Below are positions 1-11,499 of a DNA stretch of 64,000 bases, piece after piece (position 1 is the stretch's first letter; each line of letters starts with the position of its first letter). The stretch is from contig CM072810.1 in assembly GCA_037013495.1 (NCBI GenBank), forward strand, positions 69,858,449 to 69,922,448, written 5' to 3'. Position numbers and translations under genes: made by a program. A model generated the notes under the pieces. It made no database searches. It saw only the letters and a program-made list of their open reading frames with translations, and was not told where the DNA came from. The DNA is from Hippophae tibetana. Lineage: Eukaryota > Streptophyta > Magnoliopsida > Rosales > Elaeagnaceae.

Positions 1-429
1 ATAAATCTTTGTTCTTCATAAAAAAAATTTGTGGAAAAAGAAGATGGTTTCTACTTTTTACAGTATTAAGAAAAGAACATTTGATAAATCAGAGTTCCAA
101 TTTTACACTCCCATTACTTTCGACTCTGGTGTCGAAACTTTTAATATAATAAATCAAATCGAAGCTTGGAAAGATTCGTATAATCAGAGCATGGATTTTA
201 AAGATATTTATTTTTTGAAACCAAATTACACCTTTACATAACCTACCAAGAGTTTAAAATTTTCGTCGCTATTATTCCGTTTTTTTTTTGCTTTCAGTTT
301 TTTGAATGCCACCATAAGAGCGATTGAGTTACTAACCAAGAGTGTGTTTAATAAAATTCTACAGTTAACAATATCCAACAATTATTCTCAAGATCATATA
401 AATATTCTCATTATCCTTCGCAAGAGATA

Positions 430-3400
430 GATTTGGAATATCAAATGGAAAGATTAATTTTGGAAGCAATTCGTTCTGTTTTATTTAATTATAGGCCTCC
501 TATGTCTAGCGATTTTGTTTCTACTGAATTGTGAAATTTAATTTGTCTTATTTATCATAAGTATATTTATGCTTTTATTATTTACGTATTGATTAAGCAC
601 ATTTCACAACAAAATATCCCTACTAAGGTTCCATTACTTCTACGGTTTTGTTGCTTATATAAGAAAACAACAACCTTTTGAAGGAGGAAGAACTAGTATA
701 ATTAATGAAAATATTTTTTACCATGCTTTTTACTTTTCTTCCTAGGGTTCTTGATGAAATGCCTGGATTCGACACATCAAAAGGAGTGATCATTATTTTT
801 TGGCGTCAAAAGGTTGGGGTTTTAGGGACTAATTGATGTTGCTTTCATGTGAGGATTTAATTTCGTTGTTCTTTTTTAAATCTCCGTCTCTTAGTCTTGA
901 TGTTTATTTCTAAGCTCAATAAATCTTTGTTCTTCATAAAAAATATTTGTGGAAAAAGAAGAGGGTTTCTACTTTTTACAGTATTAAAAAAAGAAATTTG
1001 ATATATCAGAGTTCCAATTTTACACTGCCATTACTTTTGACTCGGGTGACGAAACTATTAATATAATAAATCAAATCGAAGCTTGCAAAGATTCGTATAA
1101 TCAGAGCATGGATTCCAAAGAATATTATTTTTTGAAACCAAATTGCACCGTTTACATCACCTACCAAGAGTTTAAAATTTTCGTCGCTCCTATTCCGTTT
1201 TTTTTTTGCTTTCATTTTTCTAATGCCACCATAAGAGCGATTGAGTTACTAACCAAGAGTGTGTTTAAAAAAGTTCTAAAGTTCTCAATATCCAACAATT
1301 ATTCTCAAGATCATATAAATATTCTCATGATCCTTCGCAAGAGATAGATTTGGAATATCAAATGGAAAGACTAATTTTGGAAGCAATTCGTTCTCTTTTA
1401 TTTAATTATAGGCCTCCTATGTCTAGGGATTTTGCTTCTACTGAATTGTGAAATTTAATTTGTCTTATTTATGATAAGTATTTTTATGCTTTTATTATTT
1501 ACGGATTGATTAAGCACATTTCACAACTAAATATCCCTACTAAGGTTCCCTTACTTCTAGGGTTTTATTGCTTATATAAGAAAAGAACAACCTTTTGATG
1601 GAGGAAGAACTAGTATAATTAATGAAAATATTTTTTACCATTCTTTTTACTTTTCTTCCTAGGGATCTTGATGAAATGCTTGGATTCGACACATCAAAAT
1701 GAGTGATCATTATTTTTTGGCGTCAAAAGGTTGGGGTTTTAGGGACTAATTGATGTTCCTTTCATGTGAGGATTTAATTTCGTTGTTCTTTTTTAAATCT
1801 CCGTCTCTTAGTCTTGATGTTTATTTCTAAGCTCAATAAATCTTTGTTCTTCATAAAAAAAATTTGTGGAAAAAGAAGATGGTTTCTACTTTTTACAGTA
1901 TTAAAAAAAGAACATTTGATAAATCAGAGTTCCAATTTTACACTACCATTACTTTTGACTCGGGTGCGAAACTTTTAATATAATAAATCAAATCGAAGCT
2001 TGGAAAGATTCGTATAATCAGAGCATGGATTCCAAAGAATATTATTTTTTGAAACCAAATTGCACCGTTTACATAACCTACCAAGAGTTTAAAATATTCG
2101 TCGCAACTATTCCATTTTTTTTTGCTTTCGGTTTTTTGAATGCCACCATAAGAGCGATTGAGTTACTAAACAAGAGTGTGTTTAAAAAAGTTCTAAAATT
2201 CTCAATATCCAACAATTATTCTCAAGATCATATAAATATTCTCATTATCCTTCGCAAGAGATAGATTTGGAATATCAAATGGAAAGATTAATTTTGGAAG
2301 CAATTCGTTCTATTTTATTTAATTATAGGCCTCCTATGTCTAGCGATTTTGTTTCTACTGAATTGTGAAATTTAATTTGTCTTATTTATCATAAGTATAT
2401 TTATGCTTTTATTATTTACGTATTGATTAAGCACATTTCACAACAAAATATCCCTACTAAGGTTCCATTACTTCTACGGTTTTGTTGCTTATATAAGAAA
2501 ACAACAACCTTTTGAAGGAGGAAGAACTAGTATAATTAATGAAAATATTTTTTACCATGCTTTTTACTTTTCTTCCTAGGGTTCTTGATGAAATGCCTGG
2601 ATTCGACACATCAAAAGGAGTGATCATTATTTTTTGGCGTCAAAAGGTTGGGGTTTTAGGGACTAATTGATGTTGCTTTCATGTGAGGATTTAATTTCGT
2701 TGTTCTTTTTTAAATCTCCGTCTCTTAGTCTTGATGTTTATTTCTAAGCTCAATAAATCTTTGTTCTTCATAAAAAAAATTTGTGGAAAAAGAAGAGGGT
2801 TTCTACTTTTTACTGTATTAAAAAAAGAAATTTGATATATCAGAGTTCCAATTTTACACTGCCATTACTTTTGACTCGGGTGACGAAACTATTAATATAA
2901 TAAATCAAATCGAAGCTTGCAAAGATTCGTATAATCAGAGCATGGATTCCAAAGAATATTATTTTTTGAAACCAAATTGCACCGTTTACATAACTTACGA
3001 AGAGTTTAAAATTTTCGTCGCTCCTATTCCGTTTTTTTTTTGCTTTCATTTTTCTAATGCCACCATAAGAGCGATTGAGTTACTAACCAAGAGTGTGTTT
3101 AAAAAAGTTCTAAAGTTCTCAATATCCAACAATTATTCTCAAGATCATATAAATATTCTAATGATCCTTCGCAAGAGATAGATTTGGAATATCAAATGGA
3201 AAGACTAATTTTGGAAGCAATTCGTTCTCTTTTATTTAATTATAGGCCTCCTATGTCTAGGGATTTTGCTTCTACTGAATTGTGAAATTTAATTTGTCTT
3301 ATTTATGATAAGTATTTTTATGCTTTTATTATTTACGGATTGATTAAGCACATTTCACAACTAAATATCCCTACTAAGGTTCCCTTACTTCTAGGGTTTT

Positions 3401-4560
3401 ATTGCTTATATAAGAAAACAACAACCTTTTGATGGAGGAAGAACTAGTATAATTAATGAAAATATTTTTTACCATTCTTTTTACTTTTCTTCCTAGGGAT
3501 CTTGATGAAATGCTTGGATTCGACACATCAAAATGAGTGATCATTATTTTTTGGCGTCAAAAGGTTGGGGTTTTAGGGACTAATTGATGTTCCTTTCATG
3601 TGAGGATTTAATTTCGTTGTTCTTTTTTAAATCTCCGTCTCTTAGTCTTGATGTTTATTTCTAAGCTCAATAAATCTTTGTTCTTCATAAAAAAAATTTG
3701 TGGAAAAAGAAGATGGTTTCTACTTTTTACAGTATTAAAAAAAGAACATTTGATAAATCAGAGTTCCAATTTTACACTACCATTACTTTTGACTCGGGTG
3801 CGAAACTTTTAATATAATAAATCAAATCGAAGCTTGGAAAGATTCGTATAATCAGAGCATGGATTCCAAAGAATATTATTTTTTGAAACCAAATTGCACC
3901 GTTTACATAACCTACCAAGAGTTTAAAATATTCGTCGCAACTATTCCATTTTTTTTTGCTTTCGGTTTTTTGAATGCCACCATAAGAGCGATTGAGTTAC
4001 TAACCAAGAGTGTGTTTAAAAAAGTTCTAAAATTCTCAATATCCAACAATTATTCTCAAGATCATATAAATATTCTCATTATCCTTCGCAAGAGATAGAT
4101 TTGGAATATCAAATGGAAAGATTAATTTTGGAAGCAATTCGTTCTATTTTATTTAATTATAGGCCTCCTATGTCTAGCGATTTTGTTTCTACTGAATTGT
4201 GAAATTTAATTTGTCTTATTTATCATAAGTATTTTTATGCTTTCATTATTTACGAATTGATTAAGCACATTTCACAACAAAATATCCCTACTAAGGTTCC
4301 ATTACTTCTACGGTTTTGTTGCTTATATAAGAAAACAACAACCTTTTGAAGGAGGAAGAACTAGTATAATTAATGAAAATATTTTTTACCATGCTTTTTA
4401 CTTTTCTTCCTAGGGTTCTTGATGAAATGCCTGGATTCGACACATCAAAAGGAGTGATCATTATTTTTTGGCGTCAAAAGGTTGGGGTTTTAGGGACTAA
4501 TTGATGTTGCTTTCATGTGAGGATTTAATTTCGTTGTTCTTTTTTAAATCTCCGTCTCTT
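430..4560 (+). repeat. Dimeric higher-order repeat, period 1834 bp (M1b-M5)
   Basis: Bases from about 430 onward match those 1834 bp downstream more closely than their immediate 917-bp neighbours. M2 (947) pairs with M4 (2781): both have gacgaaac, cttgcaaag and the ggatcttgatg/aaaatgagtg variants. M3 (1864) pairs with M5 (3698): both have cgggtgcgaaac and gcaactattcca. The copies carry only scattered differences, such as tatatttatg at about 2396 against tatttttatg at about 4230. This indicates a recent duplication of a two-unit block. Confidence 0.85.
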
Positions 4561-7500
4561 AGTCTTGATGTTTATTTCTACGCTCAATAAATCTTTGTTC
4601 TTCATAAAAGAAATTTGTGGAAAAAGAAGATGGTTTCTACTTTTTACAGTATTAAGAAAAGAACATTTGATAAATCCGAGTTCCAATTTTACACTCCCAT
4701 TACTTTCGACTCGGGTGTCGAAACTTTTAATATAATAAATCAAATCGAAGCTTGGAAAGATTCGTATAATCAGAGCATGGATTCCAAAGATATTTATTTT
4801 TTGAAACCAAATTACACCTTTACATAACCTACCAAGAGTTTAAAATTTTCGTCGCTATTATTCCGTTTTTTTTTTGCTTTCAGTTTTTTGAATGCCACCA
4901 TAAGAGCGATTGAGTTACTAACGAAGAGTGTGTTTAAAAAAATTCTAAAGTTCTCAATATCCAACAATTATTCTCAAGATCATATAAATATTCTCATGAT
5001 CCTTCGCAAGAGATAGATTTGGAATATCAAATGGAAAGATTAATTTTGGAAGCAATTCGTTCTGTTTTATTTAATTATAGGCCTCCTATGTTTAGCGATT
5101 TTGTTTCTACTGAATTGTGAAATTTAATTTGTCTTATTTATCATAAGTATTTTTATGCTTTTATTATTTACGGATTGATTAAGCACATTTCACAACTAAA
5201 TATCCCTACTAAGGTTCCATTACTTCTAGGGTTTTGTTGCTTATAAAAGAAAACAACAACCTTTCGAAGGAGGAAGAACAATTATAATTAATGAAAATAT
5301 TTTTTACCATGCTTTTTACTTTTCTTCCTAGGGTTCTTGATGAAATGCCTGGATTCGACACATTAAAAGGAGTGATCATTATTTTTTGGCGTAAAAAGGT
5401 TGGGGTTTTAGGGACTAATTGATGTTGCTTTCATGTGAGGATTTAATTTCGTTGTTCATTTTTAAATATCCGTCTCTTAGTCTTGATGTTTATTTCTATG
5501 CTCAATAAATCTTTGTTCTTCATAAAAAAAATTTGTGGAAAAAGAAGATGGTTTCTACTTTTTACAGTATTAAGAAAAGAACATTTGATAAATCAGAGTT
5601 CCAATTTTACACTCCCATTACTTTCGACTCTGGTGTCGAAACTTTTAATATAATAAATCAAATCGAAGCTTGGAAAGATTCGTATAATCAGAGCATGGAT
5701 TCCAAAGATATTTATTTTTTGAAACCAAATTACACCTTTACATAACCTACCAAGAGTTTAAAATTTTCGTCGCTATTATTCCGTTTTTTTGTTTTTGCTT
5801 TCAGTTTTTTGAATGCCACCATAAGAGCGATTGAGTTACTAACCAAGAGTGTGTTTAATAAAATTCTACAGTTAACAATATCCAACAATTATTCTCAAGA
5901 TCATATAAATATTCTCATGATCTTTCGCAAGAGATAGATTTGGAATAACAAATGGAAAGATTAATTTTGGAAGCAATTCGTTCTGTTTTATTTAATTATA
6001 GGCCTCCTATGTCTAGGGATTTTGCTTCTACTGAATTGTGAAATTTAATTTGTCTTATTTATGATAAGTATTGTTATGCTTTTATTATTTACGGATTGAT
6101 TAAGCACATTTCACAACTAAATATCCCTACTAAGGTTCCATTACTTCTAGGGTTTTGTTGCTTATATAAGAAAACAACAACCTTTTGAAGGAGGAAGAAC
6201 TAGTATAATTAATGAAAATATTTTTTACCATGATTTGTACTTTTCTACCAAGGGTTCTTGATGAAATTCCTGGATTCGACACATCAAAAGGAGTGATCAT
6301 TATTTTTTGGCGTCAAAAGGTTGGGATTTTAGGGACTAATAGATGTTGTTTTCATGTGTGGATTTAATTTTGTTGTTCTTTTTTAAATCTCCGTCTCTTA
6401 GTCTTGATGTTTATTTCTACGCTCAATAAATCTTTGTTCTTCATAAAAAAAATTTGTGGAAAAGAAGATGGTTTCTACTTTTTACAGTATTAAAAAAAGA
6501 AATTTGATAAATCAGAGTTCCAATTTTACACTCCCATTACTTTTGACTCGGGTGTCGAAACTATTAATATAATAAATCAAATTGAAGCTTGGAAAGATTC
6601 GTATAATCAGAGCATGGATTCCAAAGAATATTATTTTTTGAAACCAAATTGCACCGTTTACATAACCTACCAAGAGTTTAAAATTTTCGTCGCTCTTATT
6701 CCGTTTTTTTTTTTGCTTTCATTTTTTTAATGCCACCATAAGAGCGATTGAGTTACTAACCAAGAGTGTGTTTAAAAAAGTTCTAAGGTTCTGAATATCC
6801 AAAAATTATTCTCAAGATCATATAAATATTATCATGATCTTTCGCAGTGATAGATTTGGGATATCAAATGGAAAGATTAATTTTGGAAGCAATTCGTTCT
6901 GTTTTATTTAATTATAGGCCTCCTATGTCTAGGGATTTTGCTTCTACTGAATTGTGAAATTTAATTTGTCTTATTTATGATAAGTATTGTTATGCTTTTA
7001 TTATTTACGGATTGATTAAGCACATTTCACAACTAAATATCTCTACTAAGGTTCCATTACTTCTAGGGTTTTATTGCTTATATAAGAAAACAACAACCTT
7101 TTGATGGAGGAAGAACTAGTATAATTAATGAAAATATTTTTTACCATTCTTTTTACTTTTCTTCCTAGGGATCTTGATGAAATGCTTGGATTCGACACAT
7201 CAAAATGAGTGATCATTATTTTTTGGCGTCAAAAGGTTGGGGTTTTAGGGACTAATTGATGTTGCTTTCATGTGAGGATTTAATTTCGTTGTTCTTTTTT
7301 AAATCTCCGTCTCTTAGTCTTGATGTTTATTTCTACGCTCAATAAATCTTTGTTCTTCATAAAAAAAATTTGTGGAAAAAGAAGATGGTTTCTACTTTTT
7401 ACAGTATTAAGAAAAGAACATTTGATAAATCCGAGTTCCGATTTTACACTCCCATTACTTTCGACTCGGGTGTCGAAACTTTTAATATAATAAATCAAAT

Positions 7501-7685
7501 CGAAGCTTGGAAAGATTCGTATAATCAGAGCATGGATTCCAAAGATATTTATTTTTTGAAACCAAATTACACCTTTACATAACCTACCAAGAGTTTAAAA
7601 TTTTCGTCGCTATTATTCCGTTTTTTTTTTGCTTTCAGTTTTTAGAATGCCACCATAAAAGCGATTGAGTTACTAACCAAGAGTG
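4560..7685 (+). repeat. A-type units M6-M9a, no clear higher-order period
   Basis: Units start at 4615, 5533, 6454 and 7370. M6 and M9 share the same first half (gatatttatttt, ctcgggtgtcgaaac). M7 shares its first half with M1 at the window's left edge. M8 has a second half like M2 and M4 (aaaatgagtg at about 7203). M7 is 921 bp because its T-tract is interrupted and lengthened (about 5785-5800); M8 is 916 bp, with one A missing after ttgtgg. M7 also lacks the SpeI site (gaacaattata at about 5276). Confidence 0.8.
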
Positions 7686-9459
7686 TGTTTAAAAAACATT
7701 CTAAAGTTCTCAATATCCAACAAAAACTCTATAGATCATACAAAGATTCTCATGATCCTTCACAAGGGATAGATTTGGAATATCAAATGAAAGGATTAAT
7801 GTTGGAAGCAATTATTTTTGTTTTATTTAATTATGGGCCTCTTATATTTTGCAATTTTGTTTCTACTGAATTGTGGAATTTAATTTGTCTTATTTATAAT
7901 AAGTATTTTTATGCTTTAATTATTTACGGATTCATTAAGCACATTTCACAACTAAATATCCCTACTAAGGTTCCACTACTTCTAGTGTTTTGTTGCTTAT
8001 ATAAGAAAACAACAACCTTTTGAAGGAGGAAGAACTAGTATAATTAATGAAAATATTTTTTACCATGCTTTGTACTTTTCTTCCAAGGGTTCTTGATGAA
8101 ATGCCTGGATTCGACACATCAAAAGGAGTGATCATTATTTTTTGGCGTCAAAAGGTTGGGGTTTTAGAGACTAATTGATGTTGCTTTCATGTGAGGATTT
8201 AATTTCGTTGTTCTTTTTTAAATCTCCGTCTCTTAGTCTTGATGTTTATTTCTACGCTCAATAAATCTTTGTTCTTCATAAAAAAAATTTGATGAAAAAG
8301 AAGATGGTTTCTACTTTTTACAGTATTAAGAAAAGAACATTTGATAAATCAGAGTTCCAATTTTACACTCCCATTACTTTCGACTCGGGTGTCGAAACTT
8401 TTAATATAATAAATCAAATCGAAGCTTGGAAAGATTCGTATAATCAGAGCAGGGATTCCAAAGAATATTTTTTTTTTGAAACAAAATTACACCTTTACGT
8501 AACCTACCAAGAGTTTAAAATTTTCGTCGCTATTATTCCGTTTTTTTTTGCTTTCAGTTTTTAGAATGCCACCATAAGAGCGATTGAGTTACTAACCAAG
8601 AGTGTGTTTAAAAAACATTCTAAAGTTCTCAATATCCAACAAAAACTCTATAGATCATACAAAGATTCTCATGATCCTTCACAAGGGATAGATTTGGAAT
8701 ATCAAATGAAAGGATTAATGCTGGAAGCAATTATTTTTGTTTTATTTAATTATGGGCCTCTTATATTTTGCAATTTTGTTTCTACTGAATTGTGGAATTT
8801 AATTTGTCTTATTTATAATAAGTATTTTTATGCTTTAATTATTTACGGATTGATTAAGCACATTTCACAACTAAATATCCCTACTAAGGTTCCACTACTT
8901 CTAGTGTTTTGTTGCTTATATAAGAAAACAACAACCTTTTGAAGGAGGAAGAACTAGTATAATTAATGAAAATATTTTTTACCATGCTTTGTACTTTTCT
9001 TCCAAGGGTTCTTGATGAAATGCCTGGATTCGACACATCAAAAGGAGTGATCATTATATTTTGGCGTCAAAAGGTTGGGGTTTTAGGGACTAATTGATGT
9101 TGTTTTCGTGTGTGGATTTAATTTCGTTGTTCTTTTTTAAATCTCCGTCTCTTAGTCTTGATGTTTATTTCTAAGCTCAATAAATCTTTGTTCTTCATAA
9201 AAAAAATTTGTGGAAAAAGAAGATGGTTTCTACTTTTTACAGTATTAAGAAAAGAACATTTGATAAATCAGAGTTCCAATTTTACACTCCCATTACTTTC
9301 GACTCGGGTGTCGAAACTTTTAATATAATAAATCAAATCGAAGCTTGGAAAGATTCGTATAATCAGAGCAGGGATTCCAAAGAATATTTTTTTTTTGAAA
9401 CAAAATTACACCTTTACGTAACCTACCAAGAGTTTAAAATTTTTGTCGCACCTATTCCG

Positions 9460-9476
9460 TTTTTTTTTGCTTTCAG
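9460..9476 (+). other. T-tract ending in CAG: splice-acceptor-like site and unstable mononucleotide run
   Basis: Nine Ts are followed by gctttcag, a good match to a eukaryotic 3' splice site (pyrimidine tract, then CAG). The motif is present in nearly all units, although the T-run varies from about 7 to 14 bases and M29 has gtttatttttgctatcag. The run length decides which reading frame continues downstream. Without transcript data the splice reading is speculative. Confidence 0.3.
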
Positions 9477-9522
9477 TTTTTAGAATGCCACCATAAGAGC
9501 GATTGAGTTACTAACCAAGAGT

Positions 9523-9861
9523 GTGTTTAAAAAACATTCTAAAGTTCTCAATATCCAACAAAAACTCTATAGATCATACAAAGATTCTCATGATCCTTCA
9601 CAAGGGATAGATTTGGAATATCAAATGAAAGGATTAATGCTGGAAGCAATTATTTTTGTTTTATTTAATTATGGGCCTCTTATATTTTGCAATTTTGTTT
9701 CTACTGAATTGTGGAATTTAATTTGTCTTATTTATAATAAGTATTTTTATGCTTTAATTATTTACGGATTGATTAAGCACATTTCACAACTAAATATCCC
9801 TACTAAGGTTCCACTACTTCTAGTGTTTTGTTGCTTATATAAGAAAACAACAACCTTTTGA
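9523..9861 (+). pseudogene. 112-codon open frame of B-type units (representative copy)
   Basis: This GTG-started frame is the second part of the decayed frame and is the most often intact one. Copies of the same length lie at 7685, 8604, 10442, 13197, 14114, 15032, 15949, 17786, 18704, 19621, 20539, 21457, 24210, 34297 and 37968. The copy at 22374 runs to 117 codons because TTTTGA became TTTCGA. A-type units lose it through one base fewer in the aaaaaacattc run and TGG to TGA in gaattgtggaa. Near identity among copies is expected from recent amplification and is not evidence of selection. GTG is not a usual start in nuclear genes, so translation as such is unlikely. Confidence 0.3.
9836..9843 (+). 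promoter_or_regulatory. TATA-box-like TATATAAG, present once per unit (representative copy)
   Basis: The octamer TATATAAG fits the eukaryotic TATA-box consensus and is kept in most units within gcttatataagaaaac. Variants are gcgtatataag (M29, M33), gcctatatatg (M49, M51, M53, M55, M60, M63) and cttgtataag (M66). In A+T-rich DNA such a motif arises easily. Its steady position 41 bases before an ATG is the only reason to consider promoter function. Confidence 0.3.
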
Positions 9862-9884
9862 AGGAGGAAGAACTAGTATAATTA

Positions 9885-10016
9885 ATGAAAATATTTTTTA
9901 CCATGCTTTGTACTTTTCTTCCAAGGGTTCTTGATGAAATGCCTGGATTCGACACATCAAAAGGAGTGATCATTATATTTTGGCGTCAAAAGGTTGGGGT
10001 TTTAGGGACTAATTGA
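9885..10016 (+). other. 43-codon ATG frame after the TATA-like box (representative copy)
   Basis: The frame starts MKIFFTML, has a hydrophobic N-terminus, then RVLDEMPGFDTSKGVIII, and ends GVLGTN before TGA. It sits 41 bases after TATATAAG and is followed 81 bases later by AATAAA. It is intact in most units of A, B and C types. It is broken by TGA in aaaatgagtg units (M2, M4, M8), by a one-base loss in cctaggttcttta units (for example M48, M52, M62), by a two-base loss in cattctttttgg units (for example M30, M66 neighbours), and the ATG is lost in M35 and M40 (attaattaaaat). The GGAGG box lies 17 bases before the ATG, too far for a bacterial ribosome site. Whether it is expressed is unknown. 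Confidence 0.3.
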
Positions 10017-10097
10017 TGTTGTTTTCGTGTGTGGATTTAATTTCGTTGTTCTTTTTTAAATCTCCGTCTCTTAGTCTTGATGTTTATTTCTAAGCTC

Positions 10098-10125
10098 AAT
10101 AAATCTTTGTTCTTCATAAAAAAAA
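10098..10125 (+). other. AATAAA signal and short A-tract at the unit junction (representative copy)
   Basis: AATAAA (10098-10103) is followed after 11 bases by CATAAAAAAAA (10115-10125). This spacing and the CA before the A-run resemble the 3' end of a polyadenylated transcript. The arrangement is present in nearly every unit; class e has the A-run broken to aaaacaatttg. It may be a working poly(A) site, a fossil of a retroposed RNA tail, or chance. Confidence 0.3.
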
Positions 10126-11499
10126 TTTGTGGAAAAAGAAGATGGTTTCTACTTTTTACAGTATTAAGAAAAGAACATTTGATAAATCAGAGTTCCAATT
10201 TTACACTCCCATTACTTTCGACTCGGGTGTCGAAACTTTTAATATAATAAATCAAATCGAAGCTTGGAAAGATTCGTATAATCAGAGCAGGGATTCCAAA
10301 GAATATTTTTTTTTTGAAACAAAATTACACCTTTACGTAACCTACCAAGAGTTTAAAATTTTTGTCGCACCTATTCCGTTTTTTTTTGCTTTCAGTTTTT
10401 AGAATGCCACCATAAGAGCGATTGAGTTACTAACCAAGAGTGTGTTTAAAAAACATTCTAAAGTTCTCAATATCCAACAAAAACTCTATAGATCATACAA
10501 AGATTCTCATGATCCTTCACAAGGGATAGATTTGGAATATCAAATGAAAGGATTAATGCTGGAAGCAATTATTTTTGTTTTATTTAATTATGGGCCTCTT
10601 ATATTTTGCAATTTTGTTTCTACTGAATTGTGGAATTTAATTTGTCTTATTTATAATAAGTATTTTTATGCTTTAATTATTTACGGATTGATTAAGCACA
10701 TTTCACAACTAAATATCCCTACTAAGGTTCCACTACTTCTAGTGTTTTGTTGCTTATATAAGAAAACAACAACCTTTTGAAGGAGGAAGAACTAGTATAA
10801 TTAATGAAAATATTTTTTACCATGCTTTGTACTTTTCTTCCAAGGGTTCTTGATGAAATGCCTGGATTCGACACATCAAAAGGAGTGATCATTATATTTT
10901 GGCGTCAAAAGGTTGGGGTTTTAGGGACTAATTGATGTTGTTTTCGTGTGTGGATTTAATTTCGTTGTTCTTTTTTAAATCTCCGTCTCTTAGTCTTGAT
11001 GTTTATTTCTAAGCTCAATAAATCTTTGTTCTTCATAAAAAAAATTTGTGGAAAAAGAAGATGGTTTCTACTTTTTACAGTATTAAAAAAAGAACATTTG
11101 ATAAATCAGAGTTCCAATTTTACACTGCCATTACTTTTGACTCGGGTGTCGAAACTATTAATATAATAAATCAAATCGAAGCTTGGAAAGAGTCGTATAA
11201 TCAGAGCATGGATTCCAAAGAATATTATTTTTTGAAACCAAATTGCACCGTTTACATAACCTACCAAGAGTTTAAAATATTCGTCGCTCCTATTCCATTT
11301 TTTTTTTTGCTTTCGGTTTTTTGAATGCCACCATAAGAGCGATTGAGTTACTAACCAAGAGTGTGTTTAAAAAAGTTCTAAAGTTCTCAATATCCAACAA
11401 TTATTCTCAAGATCATATAAATATTCTCATTATCCTTCGCAAGAGATAGATTTGGAATATCAAATGGAAAGATTAATTTTGGAAGCAATTCGTTCTATT

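Larger units (their letters stand above)
9208..9861 (+). pseudogene. Decayed ~217-codon reading frame in unit M11 (one internal TAG)
   Basis: From the TTG at 9208 a frame stays open for 91 codons to a TAG at 9481-9483. The same frame then continues, without a shift, for 125 more codons to the TGA at 9859-9861. The first ATG is codon 6, just after the A-tract, and the frame is closed upstream by the TAA inside AATAAA. The first part is charged (STFYSIKKRTFDKSEF), then an F-rich stretch encoded by the T-tract. The second part has two hydrophobic stretches (around LMLEAIIFVLF and YFYALIIYGLI) that could span a membrane. In other classes TAG is TTG, but different stops and shifts appear. I do not recognise the protein. 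The pattern suggests that the satellite grew from coding DNA, but biased A+T composition could also give such frames. Confidence 0.35.
9208..10126 (+). repeat. Representative satellite unit (M11, B-type, 919 bp)
   Basis: This unit is a convenient reference because it has few lesions and an apparently identical neighbour. Order of landmarks: TTG-started frame (9208-9483), T-tract ending in CAG (9460-9476), continuation of the same frame after one TAG (to 9861), TATATAAG (9836-9843), GGAGGAAG box (9863-9870), ATG of a 43-codon frame (9885-10016), AATAAA (10098-10103), A-tract (10118-10125). The next unit begins at 10127. The start point is arbitrary, as for any tandem repeat; it was chosen because the A-tract/TTG junction is easy to find in every copy. 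Confidence 0.93.

Noticed and set aside
9355-9370. CENP-B-box-like ttcgtataatcagag
   Set aside because: It agrees with about 7 of 9 fixed positions of the mammalian box. Matches of this quality are common by chance in a 918-bp unit, and CENP-B binding is not expected outside certain animals.
9863-9887. Bacterial Shine-Dalgarno (GGAGG) and -10 box (TATAAT) before the 43-codon ATG
   Set aside because: GGAGG is 17 bases from the ATG, outside the usual 5-10, and TATAAT overlaps the would-be leader. A long satellite array does not fit a bacterial genome.
9990-10010. Telomere-like TTTTAGGG in ggggttttagggac
   Set aside because: It occurs once per unit and is never tandem, so it is not a telomeric repeat.
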